DNA of 7,834 nucleotides from Phycisphaerae bacterium (GCA_014380825.1 JACMJD010000074.1:1-7834); one strand, 5' to 3'. Shown: positions 1-6,159, numbered from the stretch's first letter. A program made the numbers and translations. Notes: a model not told the origin generated them from the sequence alone.

Positions 1-328
1 CATCGATCGGGTAATAGCTGAAAATCCGAATCAGCCGCGCCCCGAAGAACTCCGCCAGCTCAACTGCGATCTTAAACCGGTCGAAGTGCGCCTCCCACGA
101 ATCACCAATCTTCGCTTTCCCGATCGGCGACCCGATGCACGCGACGGCCAGGCCGTTGTCGCGCAGCTTCGAGCTGATTTCATTTCGAAGCGCCGAGTTG
201 AAATCGAGCACGTTGATCTGGTTCACGCCGCGCAGCTCGAAGTGCGAGATTCCGCAGTCGCGCATGACGCGGATCTGTTCGTCCAGATCGGGTGAAATCT
301 CGTCGGCGAAGGCTGCGAGCTTTAGCAT
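1..328 (-). CDS. Sugar phosphate isomerase/epimerase-like TIM-barrel protein, C-terminal part outside window
   Basis: The first 109 codons are present; the gene runs off the left edge of the window. The protein begins MLKLAAFADEIS and contains FELRGVNQINVLDF (about residues 28-41), ACIGSPIGKAKIGD (about 70-83) and a helix ending in FFGARLIRIFSYYPID. This pattern is typical of the xylose isomerase-like / AP endonuclease 2 superfamily, whose members isomerise or epimerise sugars or sugar phosphates in the cytoplasm. The metal-binding residues usually lie further toward the C-terminus and cannot be checked here, and the substrate cannot be predicted. The ATG lies 5 bases after the stop of the helix-turn-helix gene, so it is probably the last gene of a three-gene unit. 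Only a weak GAG-type ribosome site is visible, which fits translational coupling. The family is clear; the function is open. Confidence 0.85.
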   Translation of the reverse strand, partial: MLKLAAFADEISPDLDEQIRVMRDCGISHFELRGVNQINVLDFNSALRNEISSKLRDNGLAVACIGSPIGKAKIGDSWEAHFDRFKIAVELAEFFGARLIRIFSYYPID

Positions 329-333
329 GGTGG

Positions 334-717
334 TTACTCGTTATTCGAAACCTGGCTTTTCAATCCCGCCAGACGCAGCAGCGTGGCTGCGGCGCGAAAG
401 CGGGAACGATCATACCGATCACGTAACTGCCGTTCGATTACGTCGATCGACTCATCCAACAATCCTCTCAAGCGATCGTTGGCGCTCGCCCACAGATCGC
501 GACGGCGTTCGGACAGCGCCGCCTGAAAATCAGGATCTTGTCGCCAGTGATACAGCGTTTTGGGATCGATCTCCAACGTTTGCGCGATCAGCTTGAGCGA
601 CTTCCCGACCGCCAACATCTCAATTGCCGCTGACTGCTTGTCCGGCCGGCAGTTATCGCTGAGACGAATTTGGCCGATCGGGAATTCTCGGGAATTATCG
701 GGAATGGGTTGACTCAT
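334..717 (-). CDS. Helix-turn-helix protein resembling phage terminase small subunits
   Basis: This is a 127-aa protein. A helix-turn-helix spans about residues 28-60 (AAIEMLAVGKSLKLIAQTLE, then IDPKTLYHWRQDPDF), with the ALSERRR continuation common in terminase-small-subunit and transposase-like homeodomains. A charged helical region follows, ending in RFRAAATLLRLAGL (about 107-119), a tail often seen in chromosomal HTH proteins of this type. I infer DNA binding; the target is unknown. I chose the ATG at 717. A TTG at 756 is also possible because it overlaps the upstream stop as TTGA and would add 13 residues. The gene sits between an unknown gene and the isomerase-like gene. No large terminase, portal or capsid gene is visible nearby, so it may be a host regulator or a phage relic. 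Confidence 0.75.
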   Translation of the reverse strand: MSQPIPDNSREFPIGQIRLSDNCRPDKQSAAIEMLAVGKSLKLIAQTLEIDPKTLYHWRQDPDFQAALSERRRDLWASANDRLRGLLDESIDVIERQLRDRYDRSRFRAAATLLRLAGLKSQVSNNE

Positions 718-752
718 GTTGCACCGCTTCTTGTTAGATTTGTCCGTGAAGT

Positions 753-1061
753 TCAATTGCCGTTCCCGTTCAGCACTTCTCCAGGATCGGGGCAGCCTCG
801 CTGCAACTCACGCAGCAGTCGCTCGGCCTCGACAGGATCCAGATCAGGAGGGAACTCCTGCAAGTCAGATTGAATGCGCGCGCCGCGTGGCTCGGCGATC
901 AAGATTGGCGCGAGTCGCGCTAGCGTCACGCACGCGCGCAACTCGAAATCAGTGTCGATCGTTCTCTGGCCCGACGCTTCAAGATGAAGCTTTTCCATCG
1001 CGCGCCGAACGATGCGCTCCGTGAACGCGCGCAAACTCTCGGCGGATTCAGAATTCTGCAT
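753..1061 (-). CDS. Unknown 102-aa protein, first gene of the minus-strand group
   Basis: I do not recognise this protein. It starts MQNSESAESLRAF and is mostly predicted helix, with an acidic stretch (LDPVEAERLLRELQRG) near the C-terminus and a Gly/Asn-rich end. It has no membrane segment, signal peptide or cysteine-based metal site. A perfect GGAGGT ribosome site four bases before the ATG makes it likely to be a real gene and fixes the start. Its TGA (753-755) overlaps a possible TTG start of the helix-turn-helix gene, suggesting coupled translation. The pairing implies a shared role with the DNA-binding neighbour, but nothing in the sequence says what that role is. Confidence 0.7.
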   Translation of the reverse strand: MQNSESAESLRAFTERIVRRAMEKLHLEASGQRTIDTDFELRACVTLARLAPILIAEPRGARIQSDLQEFPPDLDPVEAERLLRELQRGCPDPGEVLNGNGN

Positions 1062-1065
1062 GACG

Positions 1066-1071
1066 ACCTCC
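1066..1071 (-). promoter_or_regulatory. Strong ribosome binding site for the 102-aa protein
   Basis: GGAGGT on the minus strand, four bases before the ATG at 1061. It is the best Shine-Dalgarno sequence in the window; most other genes here have weak sites or none. It supports both the start and the reality of this small gene. Confidence 0.75.
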
Positions 1072-1250
1072 GATGTGAGAGATGTGGATGTAAACGCCTC
1101 GCCAGAACGACGAAGCGAATCGGACGGGGAAGGTGTCCGATGCAGAAGATATTACGACAGAAACCGCGAAAAAGCGGCCATTTTCCCGGATTATGGCCAA
1201 CCACCGACCGGGCCGAGAGTTGGGCCGATTCGAACAAACCAAGAACGAAA

Positions 1251-1334
1251 ATTGCGCCGCAGAGGCGCGGAGGGCGCAGAGGAGCGCCTGACATTCCAGC
1301 GTGCTTCCGCGCTCTCTGCGCCTCTGCGGTGAAT
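1251..1334. repeat. Imperfect palindrome with purine-rich GCAGAGG-type arms
   Basis: Left arm 1257-1282 pairs with right arm 1304-1329: 22 of 26 positions are complementary, the outer 12 pairs are perfect, and three of the four mismatches would be G-U wobbles in RNA. The loop is about 21 bases. The left arm is built from three near-identical units (CCGCAGAGG, CGCGGAGGG, CGCAGAGG). From memory, similar GCAGAGGCGCAGAGA elements are dispersed in many genomes, including planctomycetes, and give spurious frames reading RRGAEGAEE or SAPLR; both appear here. It ends 17 bases before the TTGACA of the argB promoter. Confidence 0.85.
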
Positions 1335-1351
1335 CTTTCTGTTGAGTCTTT

Positions 1352-1379
1352 TTGACACGCGCCGTCAATCGATGAAAAT
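1352..1379 (+). promoter_or_regulatory. Possible sigma70-type promoter for argB-argF
   Basis: A perfect -35 hexamer, TTGACA, lies at 1352-1357. Sixteen bases later is GAAAAT (1374-1379), which matches four of six -10 positions. Transcription would then start at about 1386, the A of the argB ATG, giving a leaderless message. This agrees with the lack of any Shine-Dalgarno in the 15 bases before that ATG. The weak -10 keeps confidence moderate. Confidence 0.4.
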
Positions 1380-1385
1380 ACCCCA

Positions 1386-2264
1386 ATGATTGACGCCGCG
1401 ATTCAGAAAGCTTCCGCGCTGGTCGAAGCGCTCTCTTACATCCAGCGCTTCCACGACAAGACCGTCATCGTCAAGGTCGGCGGGTCGATCATGGACGATG
1501 AGCAGACGCTCTCGGCCGTGCTGAATGACATCGTGTTTATGAACTACGTCGGCATGCAGCCGATCCTCGTACACGGTGGCGGCAAAGCGATCAACGATGC
1601 GATGGAGAAGGCGGGGCTGGTGCCGCAGATGGTGCAGGGCCGGCGATACACCGACGATCGCACGCTGGCGATCGCCGAGCACGTGTTGTGCAATCAGATC
1701 AACAAGTTCATCGTCAATTTCATCCAATCCCAAGGCTGCGAAGCGATGGGCCTGCATTCGCTGAGCAGCGTCGTGCTGTTCGCGGAGAAAACATATCTGC
1801 AAGGCGAAGGCGGACGACGACTGGATCTTGGTCACGTCGGCGAAGTGAGCAGCGTGAACGCGCGGCTGCTTCAACTGCTGGTGCAAGCCGATTCGATACC
1901 CGTCATCGCCACGATCGCGCGCGACAACGCAGGCGGAAAGCTTAACGTGAACGCCGACACCGCCGCCGGCGCGGTGGCCGCCGCGATGAAGGCGGACAAG
2001 CTGGTCGTCGTCTCCGACACGCACGGCATCCGCCGCGATGTGAACGATCCGGAAAGTCGAATCAGCCACCTGACCGTCGATCAAATCGACGACATGGTAA
2101 AGAGCGGCGCGATCAGCTCCGGCATGCTGCCCAAAGTCGAAGCATGCGTGACGGCACTCCGCGGGGGCGTAAACAAAACCCACATTATCGACGGAAGAAT
2201 TCCGCACGCGCTATTGCTCGAGATTTATACGGAAGCCGGTATCGGAACGGAGATCGTATTATGA
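1386..2264 (+). CDS. argB: Acetylglutamate kinase (ArgB)
   Basis: The 292-aa protein phosphorylates N-acetyl-L-glutamate with ATP, the second step of arginine biosynthesis in the cytoplasm, and has the usual family length. Amino acid kinase motifs appear in order: VIVKVGGS (27-34, ATP-binding lysine at 30), LVHGGGKAIN (61-70, glycine loop), RRYTDDRTL (86-94), KLNVNADTAAGA (185-196), VSDTHGI (209-215), SGMLPKVEAC (245-254) and IIDGRIPHALLLE (267-279). HGGGKAIN replaces the usual HGGGPEIN, and SSGMLPK replaces GGMIPK; both still fit the family. The N-terminal helix QKASALVEALSYIQRF supports the ATG at 1386. There is no visible ribosome site, and the probable promoter points to a leaderless transcript. 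The stop overlaps the argF start (ATGA), so the pair should be co-transcribed and translationally coupled. Confidence 0.95.
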   Translation: MIDAAIQKASALVEALSYIQRFHDKTVIVKVGGSIMDDEQTLSAVLNDIVFMNYVGMQPILVHGGGKAINDAMEKAGLVPQMVQGRRYTDDRTLAIAEHVLCNQINKFIVNFIQSQGCEAMGLHSLSSVVLFAEKTYLQGEGGRRLDLGHVGEVSSVNARLLQLLVQADSIPVIATIARDNAGGKLNVNADTAAGAVAAAMKADKLVVVSDTHGIRRDVNDPESRISHLTVDQIDDMVKSGAISSGMLPKVEACVTALRGGVNKTHIIDGRIPHALLLEIYTEAGIGTEIVL

Positions 2265-3235
2265 CAATGACACAAGATCGCCCCGCGACAACGAGCTCGA
2301 CCATGAAGCATTTCATTTCCATCGCGCAGACCAGTTACGAAGAACTTCGCCACACGTTGGACGTCGCCAAACGCTTGAAGAAGCAGCTCAAAGAAACGGG
2401 CAAGAACGATCCGATTCTCGCGAACAAGACGCTGGCGATGATCTTCGAGAAACCGTCGCTGCGCACCAAGGTGAGCTTCGGCGTTGCGATGACTCAGCTC
2501 GGCGGGACGGGCATGTATCTCACCCGCGACGAAGTCGGCCTGGGCGTGCGCGAGCCGGTGAAAGATGTCGCGCGCGTGCTGGCGAGCATGTGCGACGGAA
2601 TCATGGCGCGAACGTTCTCTCACGATCACATGAAACAACTGGCGGAGTATTCGACGGTGCCGGTGATCAATGCCTTGACGGACTACAGCCATCCGTGCCA
2701 GGCCATGAGCGATATGCTCACGATCGAGGAGCACTTTGGCGCCAGCGGAGGCACGCTCGACGACAAGACGCTCGTGTACATCGGCGACGGCAACAACGTC
2801 GCGCGATCGCTGTCGGTGGCGTGCGGTAAGTTTTGCATGCGATTCGTCTGCGTCTGCCCGCCCGGCTATGAGCTGCCGGAGGACGACATGGATCGGATTA
2901 TGAGCCAGGTTCCCGACATGGATTTCGAAACCACCACCGACGCCGAGGAAGCGGTCCGCCAGGCGGACATCATCTACACCGACACCTGGACCAGCATGGG
3001 CCAGGAAGAAGAAAAGGCCAAGCGCATCCGCGATTTCGCGGGCTTCGCGGTCGACGAAAAGTTGATGCAGCACGCGCCGAAGAAAGCGATCGTAATGCAT
3101 TGCCTGCCCGCGTACCGCGACCACGAAATCAGCGACGCGGTCATGGAAGGGCCTCGGTCGCTTGTGTTCCCGCAAGCGGAGAATCGGCTGCATTTTCAGA
3201 AGGGATTGCTGGCGGTGTTGATGGGTGGAATGTAA
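2261..3235 (+). CDS. argF: Ornithine carbamoyltransferase (ArgF)
   Basis: The 324-aa protein transfers the carbamoyl group from carbamoyl phosphate to ornithine to give citrulline. The signature sites are present: FEKPSLRTKVSF (62-73, phosphate loop, usually S-T-R-T-R), MARTF (115-119), HPCQAMSD (144-151), GDGNNVARS (175-183), TDTWTSMG (240-247, the ornithine-closing SMG loop) and MHCLPA (279-284, catalytic cysteine 281). The SMG loop favours ornithine, while the SLRTK loop is atypical and recalls acetyl- or succinyl-ornithine enzymes. I chose the ATG at 2261 because it overlaps the argB stop and has GGAG eight bases upstream. A methionine six bases later is possible, and one at residue 15 sits just before the conserved HFISIAQ. 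It is the second gene of the argB-argF operon. Confidence 0.94.
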   Translation: MTMTQDRPATTSSTMKHFISIAQTSYEELRHTLDVAKRLKKQLKETGKNDPILANKTLAMIFEKPSLRTKVSFGVAMTQLGGTGMYLTRDEVGLGVREPVKDVARVLASMCDGIMARTFSHDHMKQLAEYSTVPVINALTDYSHPCQAMSDMLTIEEHFGASGGTLDDKTLVYIGDGNNVARSLSVACGKFCMRFVCVCPPGYELPEDDMDRIMSQVPDMDFETTTDAEEAVRQADIIYTDTWTSMGQEEEKAKRIRDFAGFAVDEKLMQHAPKKAIVMHCLPAYRDHEISDAVMEGPRSLVFPQAENRLHFQKGLLAVLMGGM

Positions 3236-3240
3236 ATCCA

Positions 3241-3261
3241 GAGGTCAGAGGTCAGCGGTCA
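3241..3261. repeat. Three tandem 7-bp units (GAGGTCA type)
   Basis: GAGGTCA, GAGGTCA and GCGGTCA follow head to tail, starting five bases after the argF stop and leading into a run of A. From memory, dispersed GAGGTCAGA tracts of this kind are common between genes in planctomycete genomes and produce false peptides like VRGQRSE, which one frame reads here. With only three units it is a minimal copy. No function is known to me. Confidence 0.7.
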
Positions 3262-3314
3262 GAAAAACGCGACACGCCGCGGTCTGAACGTACTCGCAAA
3301 GACCCGGATTCTTC

Positions 3315-3800
3315 ATGTCCACCGACCACGTCTTGCTCATATTAATCCTCACCAGCGCCCTCGGCTCCGGTCTGCTCGCCGGCGTTTTCTACGCGTTCTC
3401 AACCTTCGTGATGCGAGCGCTCGCTCGTCTACCGGCGCGCGAAGGAATCGCCGCGATGCAGTCGATCAACATCGCGGTGATCAATCCAGCGTTTCTCGGC
3501 GTGTTTTTGGGAACCGCGCTCATTTGCGCCGCTACGATGGTGCTCGCGATCGTGCAATGGGAATCGCCGCGATCGATTTATCTGATCGTCGGCGCACTGC
3601 TTTACATCGTCGGCACTTTTGGCGTGACGATGTTCGGCAATGTGCCGCTGAACAACGTGCTGGCAAAGCTGCGCGGCGACGATCCGAATGCATCGACCGT
3701 CTGGACCGATTACGTGCGGCGGTGGACGATCTGGAATCACGTCCGGACGGTCGCAGCCGTCGTCGCGATGATCTTGTTTATCATCGCCATTGGCCGTTAG
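3315..3800 (+). CDS. DUF1772-type integral membrane protein
   Basis: The 161-aa protein has about four membrane-spanning segments (roughly residues 6-29, 56-80, 87-107 and 141-159). It carries marks of the DUF1772 (anthrone oxygenase-like) family: GVFYAFSTFVMRAL (23-36), MQSIN (48-52), GNVPLNNVL (108-116) and WTDYVRRWTIWNHVRT (130-145). Some members of the wider family act in polyketide oxidation, but most bacterial copies have no known role, so I assign none beyond inner-membrane location. The start has only a weak ribosome site. It follows argF by 79 bases with no clear terminator between, so read-through is possible. The stop is 14 bases before the next membrane-protein gene, and the two are probably co-transcribed. 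Confidence 0.88.
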   Translation: MSTDHVLLILILTSALGSGLLAGVFYAFSTFVMRALARLPAREGIAAMQSINIAVINPAFLGVFLGTALICAATMVLAIVQWESPRSIYLIVGALLYIVGTFGVTMFGNVPLNNVLAKLRGDDPNASTVWTDYVRRWTIWNHVRTVAAVVAMILFIIAIGR

Positions 3801-3814
3801 GATTGGCGAGAAGC

Positions 3815-4102
3815 ATGTCGGTGAGCGGCCAAACGTCTAAGCATCTGTCCAGTTGGCGCGCCGTTCCGTTTTTTGTGCCGGGGTGGCTGTACATCCCAAT
3901 CCTGTGGTTCGGGATGTCGTTGCTTCCAAAATCCATCAACGAGAACGTGCTTTCGCTGATCGTTCAGATCCCGGTCCTGGCTTCGTTGCTCGTGTTGATT
4001 CCGTTGCGCAAGGGGTGGACGACGTGGCAGCAAGTTTGGATCTGGGTTGTGCTTCCAAATCTGGTCGTTGGGTTTGCGCTGATGCTTTCGACATCGGACT
4101 GA
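3815..4102 (+). CDS. Unknown 95-aa membrane protein with three predicted segments
   Basis: I do not recognise a family. The protein begins MSVSGQTSKHLSSW and has three hydrophobic stretches at about residues 17-37, 44-63 and 72-92, each rich in Trp, Leu, Ile and Val. A short basic loop (RKGWTTWQQ) separates the last two. No catalytic or metal motif is visible. The ATG at 3815 has a GAGAAG-like site just upstream. The frame stays open well upstream, but that part lies inside the DUF1772 gene in another frame and reads Arg/Asp-rich, so I reject the longer version. It probably forms an operon with the DUF1772 gene. It ends 11 bases from the converging pseudouridine synthase gene, with no hairpin terminator that I can see. 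Confidence 0.7.
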   Translation: MSVSGQTSKHLSSWRAVPFFVPGWLYIPILWFGMSLLPKSINENVLSLIVQIPVLASLLVLIPLRKGWTTWQQVWIWVVLPNLVVGFALMLSTSD

Positions 4103-4113
4103 ACGCGGGCGAG

Positions 4114-4884
4114 TTAACGGGAGGTTTTTGCGAGCTGCGCGAGCGTCGCGCGGAAGTCCTTCGGCGGCGGGCACTCGATCGTCAATTCATTTCCGTTGGG
4201 ATGCTTGAACGTCAACTTTTCCGCGTGCAGCGTCAGCCGTGCGATCAGTGGCCGTTCAATTTGATCCTTGTTCGGGCGGTAGTCTTTTTTGAAGGAACTG
4301 AGGAATAATCCCGGCGGCAGCGCGGCGTCGGGATTCATCGGCGAGTTGTAAAGCGGATCGACGACCAGCGGCAGGCTGATGTGGGAGAGATGTACGCGGA
4401 TCTGATGTGTCTTGCCGGTCTTCGGGAAGACACGCAACAGCGCGTAGTCGCGGAACTTTTGTTCCAGTTTCCATTCGGTCAGCGCGCGCCGGCCATGCTT
4501 GAAAACGGTCATGCGTTTGGGGTGCGCCGGATGCGGAGCGAGCGCGGCGTCGATCGATCCTTCGTTCGCCCCGGGTCGGCCGGCGACGATCGCCAGATAT
4601 TCCTTCTGGATCGTGTTGTTCTGGAACTGCTCGGAGAGAAATCGCTGCGCGCCCGTGTTCTTCGCGAACAGCAGGACGCCGCTGGTGTCTTTGTCGAGCC
4701 GATGCACGACGCGCAGTCGCGGATCCGCCGTGCCGGTTGCGGGGATGCCGAGCTGGGCCGCCAGATCGTGCAGCACGCTGAACGATTCATCTCGTCCGGG
4801 GATGGTCGCCAAGCCCGCTGGCTTCTCAACCGCGACAATGTCGGGGTCGTCGAAAAGGATTTTCAGTGCAGGAGATTCGGGCAC
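4114..4884 (-). CDS. RluA-family RNA pseudouridine synthase without an S4 domain
   Basis: The 256-aa enzyme isomerises uridine to pseudouridine in structured RNA (rRNA or tRNA). The catalytic motif is VVHRLDKDTSG (59-69, catalytic Asp 64). The fold is confirmed by KPAGLATIPG (21-30), KEYLAIV (94-100), LTEW (135-138), KTGKTHQIRVHL (155-166), VDPLYN (175-180, usually GDPLYN) and LTLHAEKL (217-224). It starts directly with the catalytic domain and lacks the N-terminal S4 RNA-binding domain of RluC and RluD, so it is closer to the shorter RluA/TruC forms; the target base cannot be predicted. The start is GTG at 4884, because an in-frame TAA lies nine bases upstream and no other start would keep the first conserved strand. 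A palindrome lies between it and the upstream TPR gene. Confidence 0.92.
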   Translation of the reverse strand: MPESPALKILFDDPDIVAVEKPAGLATIPGRDESFSVLHDLAAQLGIPATGTADPRLRVVHRLDKDTSGVLLFAKNTGAQRFLSEQFQNNTIQKEYLAIVAGRPGANEGSIDAALAPHPAHPKRMTVFKHGRRALTEWKLEQKFRDYALLRVFPKTGKTHQIRVHLSHISLPLVVDPLYNSPMNPDAALPPGLFLSSFKKDYRPNKDQIERPLIARLTLHAEKLTFKHPNGNELTIECPPPKDFRATLAQLAKTSR

Positions 4885-4903
4885 GGTGACCGCTTAAGGA
4901 ATC

Positions 4904-4994
4904 AAAAAATTGAACCACCAAGGCACCAAGAACACCAAGAAGACAATACGAGAATTTTGTATTTGAATTCTTGGTGTTCTTGGTGTCTTGGTGG
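4904..4994 (-). terminator. Possible intrinsic terminator downstream of the TPR gene
   Basis: Read on the minus strand, the long palindrome (stem from 4994 to 4915) begins 12 bases after the TPR stop. It is followed five bases later by six T residues (4904-4909). A stem plus T tract is the form of an intrinsic terminator. The stem is longer than usual and the spacer sits between stem and T run, so it could instead be only a transcript-end or stability element. Confidence 0.3.
4915..4994. repeat. Near-perfect palindrome with CACCAAGAA-type arms
   Basis: Left arm 4915-4941 and right arm 4968-4994 are complementary at 26 of 27 positions, and the one exception would be a G-U wobble. The 26-base loop is AT-rich. 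Each arm holds three units of 9 bases: CCACCAAGG, CACCAAGAA, CACCAAGAA. From memory, CACCAAGGCACCAAG elements are widespread intergenic repeats in planctomycetes and several other phyla; frames over them read FLVFLVPWWF or TKTPRTPRI, as here. This one sits between the TPR gene and the pseudouridine synthase gene. Confidence 0.9.
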
Positions 4995-5006
4995 CTAATC
5001 CGCTTT

Positions 5007-6104
5007 CTACGATCCGAACATTTTTCCCTTTTCCGAATCCTTCAGCGCCTGCTCGATCTTCGGCTGATTCGGATTCACGCGAAGGCTCACCTTCCACAGC
5101 GCGACCGCTTCCTTCAGCTTGTCTTCGTCCAGCTCGAGCCCGGCTTTGTACTGCTTGAGCAGCAGGAAGCCCTTGTCGTTCATGGCGGGCACGTACTTTG
5201 AATCGAGCTTCAGCGCCGTGTCGTACTCGCGCAACGCTTCATCGTATTGTCGCGACAGGATCAGCGCATCGGCGTAGCGCTTGTGCGCGGAAGGTGTGTT
5301 GGATCGCGCGATGACTTCCTTCATCACGTTGACGGCCTCGGAAGCGCGACCCTGATAGATCAGGTTCGAGCCGAGGTTCTGCATGATCACCGGCGAATTG
5401 TCCAACTCCAGCGCCTTGCGATACGCCTTTTCCGCCAGTGAAGTTTTTCCGCGCTTGTCGTACGCAACGCCCAGGTTCGACCACGCTTCGCCGCTGCTGC
5501 CGTCGATCATCGTGGCGCGTTCAAGATAATTGACGGCCTCGTCCGTATCGCCCAGGGCGAGATAGACCGTGCCGAGGTTCATGTTGGATTTCAGATCGCG
5601 CGGGTTGAGGTCGAGCGCCTTCAGATACGCGGTGGCCGCATCCTTCAAGCGGTTCAGGTACTGATACATCACGCCAAGGTTGTAGTGATTGGCCAGCGTG
5701 TATGGATCAAGCTGCGAGGCCTTTTCGTAATGGATGGCGGCGTTCTTGTAATCGCCCTTGGTGCGATACAGATCGCCGAGCATTGCCTGGGCCATGCGCA
5801 GGGTCGGATTCAGTCGAACGGCCTGGCTGAGCTGCGCGAGCGCCATTTCGCGATCGCCGCGACGATACGCCTGCGCGCCGGAGGCGTATAGGTCGATGCC
5901 GCGCAGCGGATCGCCGGTCTTCGCTTTCGCGGCGTCGGCGACCGGTTCGCGCGGAGCGCAGCCGGGTCCGACGATCGCTATGCCGATCAGCATGACGATG
6001 GCGACCGCGCCCGCCGCCCAGCGTGTTCGACCTTGCGGAATCTGATCGGGCGGAGATTGATTAGGCCGCACGTGACTTTGCCGGGAATGATTCTGAACGC
6101 TCAT
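5007..6104 (-). CDS. Membrane-anchored tetratricopeptide repeat protein
   Basis: The 365-aa protein has a polar N-terminus (1-29), one hydrophobic segment (about 30-46) ending in IVGPGCAP with a cysteine at 49, then about eight tetratricopeptide repeats. These occupy roughly residues 72-101, 102-135, 136-169, 170-203, 204-237, 238-269, 270-303 and 304-345, with typical units such as NLGVMYQYLNRLKDAATAY and NLGTVYLALGDTDEAV. TPR arrays bind proteins, so this is probably a scaffold facing the periplasm. GPGC is a poor lipobox and the N-region is long for a signal peptide, so a simple membrane anchor is as likely as a lipoprotein. I chose the ATG at 6104 because a good promoter lies about 55 bases upstream; the open frame up to 6413 would place the start before that promoter. 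Confidence 0.88.
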   Translation of the reverse strand: MSVQNHSRQSHVRPNQSPPDQIPQGRTRWAAGAVAIVMLIGIAIVGPGCAPREPVADAAKAKTGDPLRGIDLYASGAQAYRRGDREMALAQLSQAVRLNPTLRMAQAMLGDLYRTKGDYKNAAIHYEKASQLDPYTLANHYNLGVMYQYLNRLKDAATAYLKALDLNPRDLKSNMNLGTVYLALGDTDEAVNYLERATMIDGSSGEAWSNLGVAYDKRGKTSLAEKAYRKALELDNSPVIMQNLGSNLIYQGRASEAVNVMKEVIARSNTPSAHKRYADALILSRQYDEALREYDTALKLDSKYVPAMNDKGFLLLKQYKAGLELDEDKLKEAVALWKVSLRVNPNQPKIEQALKDSEKGKMFGS

Positions 6105-6159
6105 GTGATCCGACTGTTGATAGATCGAAGGTGTTGCGTTTCGGTAGACGAGTGCGACC

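Larger units (their letters stand above)
1062..1385. other. Divergent intergenic region between the minus-strand group and argB
   Basis: This 324-base stretch holds no gene I can support. It contains the GGAGGT site of the minus-strand gene, a palindromic repeat (1251-1334) and the probable argB promoter (1352-1379). For the minus strand I see a possible -10 (TAATAT at 1149-1154) but no convincing -35 at the right distance. Several open frames cross it in both strands, but they run through the repeat and have the low-complexity Arg/Glu/Gly or Leu/Arg/Ser content typical of frames over this kind of repeat. Confidence 0.7.

Noticed and set aside
334..1061. Prophage remnant call for the two small minus-strand genes
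   Set aside because: One terminase-like helix-turn-helix protein alone is not enough. No other phage gene, integrase or attachment site is visible.
1149..1178. Promoter for the minus-strand three-gene group based on TAATAT at 1149-1154
   Set aside because: No -35-like hexamer occurs at 15-18 bases upstream on the minus strand, so the site cannot be supported.
984..1386. Open frames across the argB upstream region on both strands
   Set aside because: They run through the palindrome at 1251-1334 and read low-complexity residues (RRGAEGAEE, SPQRRRER) known from spurious frames over such repeats.
2144..2260. Longer form of argF starting inside argB
   Set aside because: The extra 39 residues are Arg-rich shadow sequence of argB, while the ATG at 2261 has a ribosome site and the standard ATGA overlap.
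1365..3193. Two long minus-strand frames opposite argB and argF (280 and 322 codons)
   Set aside because: They are His/Arg/Val-rich mirror images of strongly conserved genes with no domain of their own.
4100..4130. Bidirectional terminator between the converging genes near 4103-4113
   Set aside because: A TTTTT run is present at about 4126-4130, but I could not find a stable stem next to it.
1251..4994. CRISPR array
   Set aside because: The repeats are isolated palindromes of different sequence, with no series of equal repeats and spacers and no cas genes.
4381..4998. Long plus-strand frame opposite the pseudouridine synthase
   Set aside because: It is antisense to a gene with clear catalytic motifs and extends into the CACCAAG repeat. 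Such shadows are expected at this GC content.
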